NCBI GenBank assembly: GCA_944322975.1
Contig: CALUQS010000078.1
Coordinates: 1 to 49,673, forward strand
Reading direction: 5' to 3'
Length of the DNA: 49,673 bases
Source: Candidatus Gastranaerophilales bacterium
GTDB lineage: Bacteria > Cyanobacteriota > Vampirovibrionia > Gastranaerophilales > Gastranaerophilaceae
The position numbers and the translations under genes were made by a program. The notes beneath the pieces were generated by a model. It saw only the letters and a program-made list of their open reading frames with translations. It had not been told where the DNA came from and did no database searches. Positions 1 through 8,982 of the stretch are shown one piece after another. Position 1 is the first letter of the stretch. Each line of letters begins with the position of its first letter.

Positions 1-7
1 AAAAGGG

Positions 8-95
8 GCTGTTTTACAGACTACCGGACTCCCTTAAACATACCTGTCGAGGTCAGGAATCTGCATAAGGCAGGGCTTTATTGCAGAAAACAACT
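8..95 (+). promoter_or_regulatory. Probable ribosomal protein L10 leader (autoregulatory mRNA element)
   Basis: This untranslated stretch upstream of rplJ contains cctgtcgaggtc at about 46-57, very like the conserved CCUGCCGAGGU core of the L10 leader, followed by stem-forming segments around 60-95. In known systems the L10(L7/L12)4 complex binds this leader to limit its own synthesis. The position directly before rplJ-rplL fits. The boundaries are approximate and no covariance search was done. Confidence 0.55.
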
Positions 96-225
96 TAAAT
101 TGTTTATTTCTGATGATTTTGCGGCTACGTAGAATCGTCTTTTTGTATTTATAGACGTAAATTCAAAAGACGAAAGTAACCAAACAAAAATAGGTCGATA
201 AACATAAAACATAAAGGAGCAAATC

Positions 226-747
226 ATGGCAACAAAAGCCTTTAAAGAACAAAAAATCGCACATATCAAAGATTATGCGCAAAAGGCTAAAGTAGCAATT
301 GTAACTAATTACAAAGGTTTGACCGTTGAAGAAATCACAAACTTGAGAAGAGCTCTTCAAAAAGAAGGTGCAGACTATACGGTTACAAAAAATACATTAG
401 CCAAAATAGCTATGAAAGGAACTGATTTCGAAGTCCTTTCCGATTCTATGAAAGAATCAACAGCTATTGCATTTGGTTTTGATGATGAAGTTTCTGCAGC
501 CAAAGTGCTTGCTAAATTCATCAAAGAAAAGAAAAAAGCAGAAATCATCTGCGGTGCATTAGACGGTCAATTACTCGATGCAAAACAGGTTGATGCATTG
601 GCTAAAACACCTTCTAAAGAAGAACTTTACGCAAAAATGCTTGGCTGCGTAAATTCACCTGCAACAGGCATCGTAGGCTCTATCAACGCTGTAATGAGCA
701 GCCTCGTAAGAGCTATCGACGCTGTAGCAAAACAGAAATCAGCATAG
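226..747 (+). CDS. rplJ: 50S ribosomal protein L10
   Basis: This 173-residue protein is the stalk base of the large ribosomal subunit, which binds L7/L12 dimers through its C-terminal helix and contacts 23S rRNA. It has the family's length and N-terminal pattern (KVAIVTNYKGLTVEEITNLR) and the mixed alpha/beta middle (TVTKNTLAKIA). The start is set by aaaggag seven to twelve bases before the ATG. It lies 66 bp before rplL, the usual partner, and follows the probable L10 leader, so autogenous control is likely. Confidence 0.97.
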   Translation: MATKAFKEQKIAHIKDYAQKAKVAIVTNYKGLTVEEITNLRRALQKEGADYTVTKNTLAKIAMKGTDFEVLSDSMKESTAIAFGFDDEVSAAKVLAKFIKEKKKAEIICGALDGQLLDAKQVDALAKTPSKEELYAKMLGCVNSPATGIVGSINAVMSSLVRAIDAVAKQKSA

Positions 748-813
748 CCTGTTAATTGACTATGTTGTAAAAACAAATTAGTACACAATAAAAAATAAAT
801 AAAGGAGAAAATC

Positions 814-1191
814 ATGAGTGTAGAATCTATTTTAGAATCAATTGAAAAATTAACTTTGTTAGAAGCAGCTGAATTAGTAAAAGCTATGGAAGAAAAATTC
901 GGCGTTTCTGCTGCTGCTCCCGTAGCTGTAGCTGCTGCTCCGGCTGCTGCCGGCGCTGCTGAAGCCGGTGCTGAAGAAGCTTCTGAAGTTAACGTTATTT
1001 TAACTTCAGCCGGTGCTAACAAAATCGCTGTATTAAAAGAAGTTAGAGCTATCACAGGTCTTGGTTTGAAAGAAGCTAAAGACCTTGTAGACGCTGCTCC
1101 TAAAGCTATCAAAGAAGGCGTTAAAAAAGAAGATGCTGAAGCTATCAAAAAACAATTAGAAGCTGCAGGCGCTACAGTAGAACTTAAGTAG
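814..1191 (+). CDS. rplL: 50S ribosomal protein L7/L12
   Basis: This 125-residue acidic stalk protein recruits translation GTPases. It has the three expected parts: an N-terminal dimerisation helix (about 1-32), an Ala/Pro/Gly-rich hinge (about 34-58) and the globular C-terminal domain with the [20 protein letters not shown] surface that contacts the factors. An aaaggag site precedes the ATG. A strong terminator follows at 1220-1252, so the operon ends here. rpoB does not follow, unlike most bacteria but as in cyanobacteria. Confidence 0.97.
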   Translation: MSVESILESIEKLTLLEAAELVKAMEEKFGVSAAAPVAVAAAPAAAGAAEAGAEEASEVNVILTSAGANKIAVLKEVRAITGLGLKEAKDLVDAAPKAIKEGVKKEDAEAIKKQLEAAGATVELK

Positions 1192-1219
1192 TCAGCGAAA
1201 TACAAAAGTTACAAACTCA

Positions 1220-1252
1220 AAAAACCGTTATTCCTTTGGAATAGCGGTTTTT
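1220..1252 (+). terminator. Intrinsic terminator after rplL
   Basis: A 15-base arm (1220-1234) pairs with 1238-1252 around a 3-base loop with one G-T wobble. Its A/T ends supply the T-tract. It closes the rplJL transcript. Confidence 0.9.
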
Positions 1253-1368
1253 CAATTGCTAATAACAACCGCTAAAGACAATTACCCCGTTACTGTATTT
1301 AATTGATTCAACTGATTAAAAAAAATTATATAATATATTTTATATCAACGTAACTACGGGGCACCCTA

Positions 1369-2328
1369 ATGTCATTTGAAGAATATTCAAAAAAGTTTGA
1401 TGAAATATACAAACAACGTATAGAACCATTTATAAAACCGTTAGAAACTATACGGGCACAAAAGTACGGCGAATATAAAAGAACCTTATATCCTGCTTTA
1501 ATACTCCCCGGACTTTTGATTTTATTTTTTCCTGCACCTATTGATACAATGCTGCAGAAATTGATAATTATGTTTTTTGTTGGTGTAACTGTTCATAGTA
1601 TTGTTTATACACGTTATTTCGGCAAATTTGCTCCTGACATTAAAAAAAAGCTTTTACCGGCTATATTAAAATCCTTCGGTGATTTTTACATTGCTAACGA
1701 ACCGATTATAAGCAGCTCTGAAATAAAATCGTATCAGATATTTCCTGCAGCAAAAAGGACAAACGTCGATGATATAATAACAGGCTTTTATAAAGAAATG
1801 GCTGTATCTATTCAAGAAACAAGATTAACCCACACTGAAGGCTCCGGAAAAACAAGTCATACGGTTGTGGATTTTGCTGGTTTAATTATAAAAGTAAAAT
1901 TCCCTAAAAATTTTAGCGGTTTAACTGTTGTATCCCCTGACAAATCAGGCAGCAGATGGGGCAGCGAACTCCAAAAAGTTAACCTTGAAGATCCCGAGTT
2001 TGAAAAAATATATGACGTTTATTCCACAGACCAGATAGAAGCAAGATATCTCTTAACAACGGCATTCATGGAAAGGTTGAGAACTTTATCGGATAATTTA
2101 AATTTAAACGGAAATACACTTGCTATAGGAAGAGCCGGCAGAACCTACTGTGTTTTTGACCAAGGGTATGTTTTGTTATTTGTCGGTGCAAACCACGATT
2201 TTTTTGAAGTTTTTAAAGCGAACAAGTGTATGCTTGATAAAGAGATTTACAGATATCCTTTCTTAGAAATGATAATGATATTCAACCTTATAAAAACACT
2301 TAAAATTGATCAAAAAATCGGGTTATAG
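1369..2328 (+). CDS. DUF3137-family membrane protein
   Basis: This 319-residue protein has two predicted membrane segments near the N-terminus (about 42-56 and 64-82) and a large domain after them. It matches my memory of the DUF3137 family: a KSFGDFYIANEPIISSSEI segment, then a VDFAGLIIKVKFPKNFSG beta-rich part and the DPEFEKIYDVYSTDQIEARY signature followed by ALTP/ATAFMERL-like residues. Function is unknown. It stands alone on the plus strand; a TATAAT box at 1329-1334 could serve it. There is no clear Shine-Dalgarno sequence before the ATG. Confidence 0.75.
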   Translation: MSFEEYSKKFDEIYKQRIEPFIKPLETIRAQKYGEYKRTLYPALILPGLLILFFPAPIDTMLQKLIIMFFVGVTVHSIVYTRYFGKFAPDIKKKLLPAILKSFGDFYIANEPIISSSEIKSYQIFPAAKRTNVDDIITGFYKEMAVSIQETRLTHTEGSGKTSHTVVDFAGLIIKVKFPKNFSGLTVVSPDKSGSRWGSELQKVNLEDPEFEKIYDVYSTDQIEARYLLTTAFMERLRTLSDNLNLNGNTLAIGRAGRTYCVFDQGYVLLFVGANHDFFEVFKANKCMLDKEIYRYPFLEMIMIFNLIKTLKIDQKIGL

Positions 2329-2471
2329 ATGTTCATTACATAAAATATAAACTTATTTCATATAGTCTACAGTTTATACATATTAGCCGAATATATAAAA
2401 CAAACTGACACATATCATCTTACATGTGATAATATTAATTATATAATTTGATAGAAAAAGTGGGTGTAAAA

Positions 2472-3731
2472 ATGGGGCAAACAATAGCAGAAAAAATATT
2501 GTCACAACATGCAGGGCATGAAGTAAAAGCCGGAGAACTTTGTATTGCCAAAATAGATGTTGCTGCAGTGCAAGACGGTACCGGGCCGTTAATGGTACAA
2601 GAGTTTAAAAAATTAGGGAAAAAAATACCGGCTAATCCGTCACGGTGCATACTCTTTATTGATCACGCATCACCAAGCCCCAGAAAAGAACTTTCAAACT
2701 CACATATTGTTTTAAGAGAATTTGCAAAAGAGACAGGTGCAATTTTGTCAGAAACAGGTTGCGGCGTTTGCCACCAGAGACTTGTGGAATCTTTTGTTAA
2801 TCCGGGAGAAATTCTTGTCGGAGCAGATTCTCATACCTGCACCTCAGGTGCATTAGGTGCATTTGCTACAGGTATGGGCTCAACAGACATCGCTGTAGCA
2901 ATGGCTTTTGGCAAAACCTGGATGAAAGTTCCGCAAACTTTTAAAGTAGTCGTTAATGGCAGTTTTCAAAAAGGTGTTTATGCAAAAGACCTTATACTTC
3001 ACCTGATTGGATTGATTGGCGCTGACGGAGCAACTTATAAAGCACTTGAATTTCATGGCTCAACAATAGAAAATATGACGATGTCCGACAGATTCACTCT
3101 TGCCAACATGGCTGTTGAAGCTGGCGCAAAAGCCGGACTGTTTGCAACTGATGAAAAAACTAAAGCATACTTAAAAGAAAAAGGACGTGAGGATAAATTT
3201 ATTGAAATAAAACCGGATATTGATGCAGTATATGAAAGAATTATTGAGATAGATGCCTCAAAACTTGAACCGACTGTATCTTGTCCTCACACTGTTGACA
3301 ATACAAAACTTGCAAAAGATTTAAAAGATATAAAAGTTAATCAAATTTTTATAGGAACTTGCACAAACGGTCGTATAGAAGATTTAAGAGTTGCTGCTGA
3401 AATTTTAAAAGGAAAACAGATAAACCCTGATGTACGTCTTATAGTCGTACCTGCGTCAAAAACAGTATATAAACAGGCTATAGAAGAAGGTCTGTTATCA
3501 ATACTTGTAGATGCAGGAGCCTCAATACTAGCTCCCGGCTGCGGACCGTGTGTTGGTGTTCATGCCGGAATTTTAGGAGACGGTGAAGTATGTCTTGCCA
3601 CACAGAATAGAAATTTTCAGGGCAGAATGGGCAACACAAAAGGTTTTATTTATCTGGCATCTCCTGCGGTTGCTGCATACAGCGCAATAACAGGGTATAT
3701 CACAGACCCGCGTTGCGCACAAAATCATTAA
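2472..3731 (+). CDS. leuC: 3-isopropylmalate dehydratase large subunit family (LeuC/HacA type)
   Basis: This 419-residue aconitase-superfamily protein should bind a [4Fe-4S] cluster and isomerise a 2-hydroxy di- or tricarboxylate, normally 2- to 3-isopropylmalate in leucine synthesis. The cluster cysteines are visible at about 297 (IGTCTNGR), 357 and 360 (APGCGPCVG), and ADSHTCTSGALG is present. Length fits the short archaeal/Thermotoga-type subfamily. An upstream in-frame TTG at 2448 was not chosen because a TATAAT at 2442-2447 would start transcription after it. No small subunit (leuD) lies in the window, so the substrate (isopropylmalate, citramalate product or homoaconitate) is not settled. 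Confidence 0.88.
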   Translation: MGQTIAEKILSQHAGHEVKAGELCIAKIDVAAVQDGTGPLMVQEFKKLGKKIPANPSRCILFIDHASPSPRKELSNSHIVLREFAKETGAILSETGCGVCHQRLVESFVNPGEILVGADSHTCTSGALGAFATGMGSTDIAVAMAFGKTWMKVPQTFKVVVNGSFQKGVYAKDLILHLIGLIGADGATYKALEFHGSTIENMTMSDRFTLANMAVEAGAKAGLFATDEKTKAYLKEKGREDKFIEIKPDIDAVYERIIEIDASKLEPTVSCPHTVDNTKLAKDLKDIKVNQIFIGTCTNGRIEDLRVAAEILKGKQINPDVRLIVVPASKTVYKQAIEEGLLSILVDAGASILAPGCGPCVGVHAGILGDGEVCLATQNRNFQGRMGNTKGFIYLASPAVAAYSAITGYITDPRCAQNH

Positions 3732-3828
3732 CTTTTGTAACAAAATATATACTTTTTGAATACGTAATATATCCTGAGTTTTTATATATATAAGTGTATT
3801 AAGTAAGAAAGAAAACGCAGGTGGAAAA

Positions 3829-5247
3829 ATGGGAAATCCATTCGCAATTACGTCAGAAGAATTATTAAAACGCCAACAGGGTATTCAAGGCAGCGGTGAA
3901 ACTGATGCACCCAAAAATACCAAGGAAACACGTGAAGCAAAAGAAACAGAAAAAATAAAATCAACAGATGTGTATTCTTTAGCAAATCAAAACGGCGGCT
4001 CCATGGCAACAACTGATGGTGTGTTTGAAAATTATGACGGCTTTACAAAAACAACATCTACATCAGAAAAAGCACAGGATGTACAAGAATGTAAAGATGC
4101 CGATAAAAGCGGAAAAGCAGCCCAGGAAGAAGCAGGCAGTGCAAAAAGCAAGGCAAACAAAGCTGCTGATACTGCAGAGCAGGATAAAAAAGAATTACAA
4201 CAACTAACAAAACAAACTCAAACAAAAGAAAAACAAGCAACATCAACTGTACAAAAAAACAGCTCAGAAACAGAAACATTACAAAACGAGAATGACACTC
4301 TTGCTGATGAAGCTAATAATATAGAAGCAGAAATCGCATCATTAATGGCAGAAGACGGTCAAACATATACCCCGCAAGAAGTAACGGCAGAAGACGAAGC
4401 TCCGGCAGCAGCCGCAGATGCCGCAGAGGGACAAAATCAGCAACAAGGTGCTCAGGCACAATCAACAGCTGACACAGGTGCAGCAGCCGGTGCAGAAGGC
4501 GGTGCCGCAGCAGGCGGTATGTCAATGGGAGCGTCTGACGGAGTACAGGCGTTTGCAATGAATTCCTTACCTTCAGGCACAGAACAAAGTGCAGCGCCAA
4601 CTTCAATAACAGCAGTCAGTGCACAAAACAGCCAAAACGCACAACAGTCCGGCAAAGCAGATGACAAACAAGGTAAACAACAACAAGCAGCAAACCAAAA
4701 AGCTGCAAATCAAAACGCCGGCTCCGGCAATTCACTTAAAGCCTTTGGCAGCAGCCTTGTTCAGCCAAAAGGCAAAAATGCCGATAAGATTCAGGAGCTA
4801 CAATCACAGGTTGAGTCTAAAAAATCAACGATTTCATCTAATTCCGGTAAAATCAGTTCATTAAGGACTTCAAGTCAAAACTTATTACAAACAACAATGG
4901 CGTTTACAACTAAAGCTAAAGGTACTGCTGCAGCAAAAGCAGAAACAAGTAAAAACGGGCAAAAAGCAGCCCAGGTAACACAAACTGTAGGCCAAGCTAC
5001 AACGGCAACAGGAGGTGTTGTAACAGCAACAGGGATAGCGGCACAAACTTTTGCATGGACATTTATTCCGGGCAAAACAACTGAAATAGTAGGTATTGCA
5101 ACAACAGCAGCAGGCGGTGCAACATCTACAGCGGGTTCAATTGCTATGGGCAAAACAACCGAAGGACTTGAACAAGCAACAACAACGTCAAACCAAACTA
5201 CAAACAGTTTAAATAATTTAAGAACAGCAGGAAAAACGGTTTCTTAA
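3829..5247 (+). CDS. Low-complexity Ala/Gln/Thr-rich protein with hydrophobic C-terminal region, function unknown
   Basis: This 472-residue protein has no recognised domain. Residues about 1-150 are charged and coiled-coil-like, rich in K/E/A. Residues 180-300 are Ala/Gln/Gly/Ser-rich. Residues 315-350 are again coiled-coil-like. About 385-440 are a Gly/Ala/Thr-rich hydrophobic stretch (VVTATGIAAQTFAW, ATTAAGGATSTAGSIAMG) like a glycine-zipper membrane hairpin. There is no N-terminal signal peptide. The start has aggtgg upstream. A terminator follows, so it is a single-gene unit. It could be a surface or host-facing protein, but nothing in the sequence proves this. Confidence 0.7.
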   Translation: MGNPFAITSEELLKRQQGIQGSGETDAPKNTKETREAKETEKIKSTDVYSLANQNGGSMATTDGVFENYDGFTKTTSTSEKAQDVQECKDADKSGKAAQEEAGSAKSKANKAADTAEQDKKELQQLTKQTQTKEKQATSTVQKNSSETETLQNENDTLADEANNIEAEIASLMAEDGQTYTPQEVTAEDEAPAAAADAAEGQNQQQGAQAQSTADTGAAAGAEGGAAAGGMSMGASDGVQAFAMNSLPSGTEQSAAPTSITAVSAQNSQNAQQSGKADDKQGKQQQAANQKAANQNAGSGNSLKAFGSSLVQPKGKNADKIQELQSQVESKKSTISSNSGKISSLRTSSQNLLQTTMAFTTKAKGTAAAKAETSKNGQKAAQVTQTVGQATTATGGVVTATGIAAQTFAWTFIPGKTTEIVGIATTAAGGATSTAGSIAMGKTTEGLEQATTTSNQTTNSLNNLRTAGKTVS

Positions 5248-5270
5248 TACACTATATACAAATAATCAAG

Positions 5271-5300
5271 CATCTAACGCAAAACGTTAGATGTTTTTTT
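5271..5300 (+). terminator. Intrinsic terminator
   Basis: A perfect 9-bp stem (5271-5279 with 5285-5293), a 5-base loop and seven Ts follow the low-complexity gene. It may also end the convergent secDF transcript, though the T-tract on that strand is poor. Confidence 0.9.
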
Positions 5301-5343
5301 ATTCCTACAACTAAAGAGAATCTAATTTGCAGTATTATCCGCC

Positions 5344-5772
5344 CTAGCCTTTGATTTGATACGGACATTTTGTACAACGGGCTTTAGGCACCAGCACAAG
5401 GTTGTCTTCCAAATCGTACATTTTAGCAATTCTGGTTATAAGTTTTGAGCCGCACACAGGACACTCGAGGTCTGCTATGTCATGGGCAAGAATTCTTGTT
5501 TTGATATACAAACTTGCCTCATTATCCGGCAAAAGCGACAAATTTGGGTGCTTTTCGTATTTTTTAATATCAGCGGGGTTAAGCTTTAAGCCTCTTGCAA
5601 GTTTCTGGCGTATAGTAGAAGCTAAAAAAAGCTCCTGACCGGATTCAATATCTTCTATGATTTTTAAAGACAGAGCCGACTTTTTAGCCAGCCCTGTCTG
5701 AGATAGACCCAATTTTTCTCTTGTTTGAGAAACAAATTGTGCTAATGCGATATCTGTTTGTTCATCGCCCAT
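5344..5772 (-). CDS. XRE-type helix-turn-helix protein with C-terminal zinc ribbon
   Basis: This 142-residue protein has an N-terminal helix-turn-helix (about 11-65, REKLGLSQTGLAKKSALS) and a C-terminal CxxC...CxxC pair (ECPVCGSK and ARCTKCPY) likely to bind zinc. A much longer open frame runs into secF. The ATG at 5772 is preferred because it sits 4 bp after the secF stop with an AGGTG ribosome site inside the secF end. It is therefore probably co-translated with secDF, an unusual partner for a DNA-binding protein. The target is unknown. Confidence 0.8.
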   Translation of the reverse strand: MGDEQTDIALAQFVSQTREKLGLSQTGLAKKSALSLKIIEDIESGQELFLASTIRQKLARGLKLNPADIKKYEKHPNLSLLPDNEASLYIKTRILAHDIADLECPVCGSKLITRIAKMYDLEDNLVLVPKARCTKCPYQIKG

Positions 5773-5776
5773 AAGT

Positions 5777-6793
5777 TTACACCTGTACAGTTTCGCTTTT
5801 TCTTGTTGTTGTAGATTTTTTAGAATCTTTGTGCTCTCTCCACCAGTCAAGCAGTGTAGAAGCAAAGAAGATACTTGAGTATGTACCGATTGCAATACCT
5901 ACAATCATTGCCAGTACAAACTCTTTTGTTGTTTCACCGCCGAAGAAATACAACGCAAGAAGCGTAATCAAGGTTGTTAAAGAAGTGTTTATACTTCTTG
6001 CAAGAGTCTGGTTTACACTTGCGTTAACAATCTCGGGGAATGATGCTTTCTTGGCAAGGAATCTTGAGTTTTCTCTGATTCTGTCAAACACAACGATGGT
6101 ATCGTGGTTTGAAAAACCTATAACAGTAAGTACTGCTGTTATAAACAACGCGTCTATATGCACATCAAAGAATATGCCTAAGATTGCAAAAAATCCGAGT
6201 ACAAAAAACGCATCATGCGCCAGCGATATCAGTGCAATTACCGCATAGTCAACCTGAAATCTGAACGACAGATAAACAACAATACCCAAAAACGCAAGAG
6301 CAAGCGCATACATTGAGTTTATAAACAACTCTTTACCTAAAGAAGGTCCTATTGAACTTACCTGTACAAGTTCTGCCTCAGGATAATCTGCTTTTACTAC
6401 ATCTGCAATTTTTTGCTCAGAGAGTTTATCATTGCTTTTAAACGCTGTTTTTACTGATATTACCGTAGTCGGTTTTATATTTTCAGCTTTAGAAATAGTA
6501 TTGTTTGATTTCAAAACCTGAATAACAGGATTTTCGATTCCCGCTTTGTTTAAATTGTTTCTTAAGACTTCAACCTCGTCATTAGATACATCTTTGGTAA
6601 CAGAATACTGTGTAATAGTACCGCCGGTAAAGTCAATGCCCACTTTAACAGGCAAATGCTGCGGCGAATTTATTACAAGATACCCCATTGCAATAATGCC
6701 GGGTACTATTAAAAGCAGCGACAGTCCAAACCAGACCCATCTGTATTTTACGACATCAATCCATTTATGTTGATGTAAAACTGTTTCACTCAT
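5777..6793 (-). CDS. secF: Protein translocase subunit SecF
   Basis: This 338-residue inner-membrane protein, with SecD, uses the proton-motive force to pull secreted proteins from the Sec channel. It has an N-terminal membrane segment, the VGIDFTGGT motif, a periplasmic region, and about five further membrane helices with GFSNHDTIVVFDRIREN, a variant of the family signature. An AAGGAG site lies 8 bases before the ATG. It starts 25 bp after secD and ends 4 bp before the XRE gene. Confidence 0.96.
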   Translation of the reverse strand: MSETVLHQHKWIDVVKYRWVWFGLSLLLIVPGIIAMGYLVINSPQHLPVKVGIDFTGGTITQYSVTKDVSNDEVEVLRNNLNKAGIENPVIQVLKSNNTISKAENIKPTTVISVKTAFKSNDKLSEQKIADVVKADYPEAELVQVSSIGPSLGKELFINSMYALALAFLGIVVYLSFRFQVDYAVIALISLAHDAFFVLGFFAILGIFFDVHIDALFITAVLTVIGFSNHDTIVVFDRIRENSRFLAKKASFPEIVNASVNQTLARSINTSLTTLITLLALYFFGGETTKEFVLAMIVGIAIGTYSSIFFASTLLDWWREHKDSKKSTTTRKSETVQV

Positions 6794-6818
6794 TATAATT
6801 TCTCCTTAAAATCTTGCT

Positions 6819-8129
6819 TTAGTCTAAAATACCGAATTTAGCTTTTTCTTTCTTAGTCTCGGTTGCTTCATAGGCCTTGCCTATTTCCGACGGTTTGATA
6901 CCAAACCATCCCGGATGTTTTAATTGACCTGCACCGAAAAGTAAGTGCATGAAGTTTTTGGTTACGGTGATTGCCGTAAACATACTGATTAAAACACCGA
7001 TGATAAGAGTTAAAGCAAAACCTTTAACAATACTTGTTCCTAAGAAATACAAGATTACACAGGTAATAATTGTTGTCATGTTAGAGTCAAAAATACTTGT
7101 AAACGCTCTGTCAAAACCGGCGTTAATCGCGGTGAACAGTGTTCTGCCCGCTTTTAGTTCCTCTTTTGTTCTTTCAAATATAAGAATGTTAGCATCAACC
7201 GCCATACCTATACTCAATATAAAACCGGCGATGCCTGCCAGCGTTAACGTAACAGGAACAATTTTAAACACTGCAAACACAAGCAATGAATAAATAATCA
7301 AAGCAATGTCAGCAACAAAGCCCGGCAAGCGATAGTATAACAGCATAAATATCATAACAAGACCGATACCGATAATACCTGCTGTTTTACTTTTTGCTAT
7401 ACTGTCCGCACCTAAAGTAGGCCCGACAAGGCTTTCTTCTATAATTTTTGCAGGAACAGGCAACGCACCGGCATTAAGCAAGTCTACCATTTTCTTTGCT
7501 TCTTCGTAAGCAAAACCGCTGTCTCCGCCGGAAATCTGGGCATGTCCGCCTAAGATAGGTTCTTGTATAACAGGTGCTGATTGCAACTCACCGTTAAAGA
7601 AAATTGCCATTGGCTTTCCGACAAGCTGTTGCGTCAGTTCCCCGAATTTTTTTGTACCTTTATCGTTAAATTCTAATGCTACAACCCATTGTCCACCGGG
7701 GTTTGTTGATATCAAAGCTTTTCTGACATCTTTACCTGTCAAACCTGTCGGCAGCCAGCCTGTAGCTCCGTACTGATTGTCTAATGGTTTTTTAAATTCC
7801 AGCTCTGCAGTTTCACCTAAAAATTCTTTAGCTTTTGCAGGATCAGAAATATTAGGAATCTCAACAAGCAAACGTTTTTCTCCGTTTTGCTGAACAACTG
7901 TTTCTGCAACACCCAGAGCGTTTACTCTGTTTTCAATAGCAAATTGCAAACTGCTCATCATGTCAGGTGTAATTTTTGCAATTGTGTCGGTAGTTTGTGC
8001 TTCGAGCACGATTCTTGAGCCTCCAACAAGGTCTAAACCTAGTTTTGTGGGCTTTTTGATGATTATCACAGCTGCAGCAATGGCAAGTGCTATAATCAAC
8101 CAAAACATCAATAATTTTTTGTTTTTCAT
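6819..8129 (-). CDS. secD: Protein translocase subunit SecD
   Basis: This 436-residue partner of SecF starts with a membrane anchor followed by LGLDLVGGSRIVLEA, the SecD signature. A periplasmic P1/P2 region occupies about 40-260, and six membrane helices include SIGMAVDANILIFERTKEE. Length is at the short end for SecD. It is first in the secD-secF-XRE unit. A probable AGAGG ribosome site precedes the ATG, and a 211-bp AT-rich gap to ruvA probably holds its promoter. Confidence 0.96.
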   Translation of the reverse strand: MKNKKLLMFWLIIALAIAAAVIIIKKPTKLGLDLVGGSRIVLEAQTTDTIAKITPDMMSSLQFAIENRVNALGVAETVVQQNGEKRLLVEIPNISDPAKAKEFLGETAELEFKKPLDNQYGATGWLPTGLTGKDVRKALISTNPGGQWVVALEFNDKGTKKFGELTQQLVGKPMAIFFNGELQSAPVIQEPILGGHAQISGGDSGFAYEEAKKMVDLLNAGALPVPAKIIEESLVGPTLGADSIAKSKTAGIIGIGLVMIFMLLYYRLPGFVADIALIIYSLLVFAVFKIVPVTLTLAGIAGFILSIGMAVDANILIFERTKEELKAGRTLFTAINAGFDRAFTSIFDSNMTTIITCVILYFLGTSIVKGFALTLIIGVLISMFTAITVTKNFMHLLFGAGQLKHPGWFGIKPSEIGKAYEATETKKEKAKFGILD

Positions 8130-8340
8130 CTTTGGCCTCTCTATACCCCTAATTTATTGTCTATAAATTAATAAGTCGATATATTAAATAACTTTACTAT
8201 TGTAACAAAAAAACAAATGTTAATACTAAAATTTATACAAAATTAGCCACATAGTCTTAATTCTTATTAATATTTGTTACAAAAACCGTATTTATTACTG
8301 ACAAATATCGTTATTCATAACAGAAAAAAATATTACAAAT

Positions 8341-8982
8341 TCAAATATCTTGAGAAAGACAACTTAATGCTTCTTTTAAAATATCTTCTGAGGAATCCTT
8401 TTTAACAGCCGTTTTGCACGCCTGTTTTATTGCTGCTTTTGCCTCCTGAACAGAATACCCTAGTGATAACAAAACAGCCTGAACTTCATTCAATGATTCC
8501 GTCGGAATATCCCCTGATATTTCTTCAGTAGAAACATCAGAAATATCAACAGGAGAATTTTTCTGCCAGTTAATAAGTTTATCTTTAAGTTCGAGTATAA
8601 TTTTTTGAGCTAACTTTGGACCAACCCCTTTTGCCCGAGAAAGTTCTTTGTAATCGCCTTTTATAACAACAGAAATCAAATCACAACCGGAAAATTCATC
8701 CAGCAGCACGAGTGCGACCTTCATGCCTACGCCTGATACTGTCATCAAAATATTAAATATATCACGGTCTTCTTTATTTAAAAATCCGCATAAAATCATG
8801 GCATCCTCGCGGTGGATGAGAGTAGTATACACTTTTGCATCAGCATTTTCCTTTACTAAAGCTGCTGTTCTGCCTGTTGTATTAATCAAATAACCAATAT
8901 TATTGCATTCCAATACAAACGATGCTGCGGCTATTATATTATTTTGTTTTGAAATTATTTTACCTTTAATATAATCAAACAT
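8341..8982 (-). CDS. ruvA: Holliday junction branch migration protein RuvA
   Basis: This 213-residue protein binds four-way junctions and loads the RuvB motor during recombination and repair. It has an N-terminal OB-fold (MFDYIKGKI start), two helix-hairpin-helix motifs (TVSGVGMKVA and AKGVGPKLAQKI) and the small C-terminal RuvB-binding domain (LLSLGYSVQEAKAAI). The stop of bioB overlaps its start as TGATG, so the two are translationally coupled. ruvB and ruvC are not in the window. Confidence 0.95.
   Translation of the reverse strand: MFDYIKGKIISKQNNIIAAASFVLECNNIGYLINTTGRTAALVKENADAKVYTTLIHREDAMILCGFLNKEDRDIFNILMTVSGVGMKVALVLLDEFSGCDLISVVIKGDYKELSRAKGVGPKLAQKIILELKDKLINWQKNSPVDISDVSTEEISGDIPTESLNEVQAVLLSLGYSVQEAKAAIKQACKTAVKKDSSEDILKEALSCLSQDI

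Noticed and set aside
627..1205. Minus-strand frame over rplJL
   Set aside because: It is an antisense frame of Ala-rich ribosomal protein genes without a start region or family match.
5773..5895. N-terminal extension of the XRE/zinc-ribbon gene into secF
   Set aside because: It overlaps well-conserved secF codons, and a ribosome site precedes the internal ATG.
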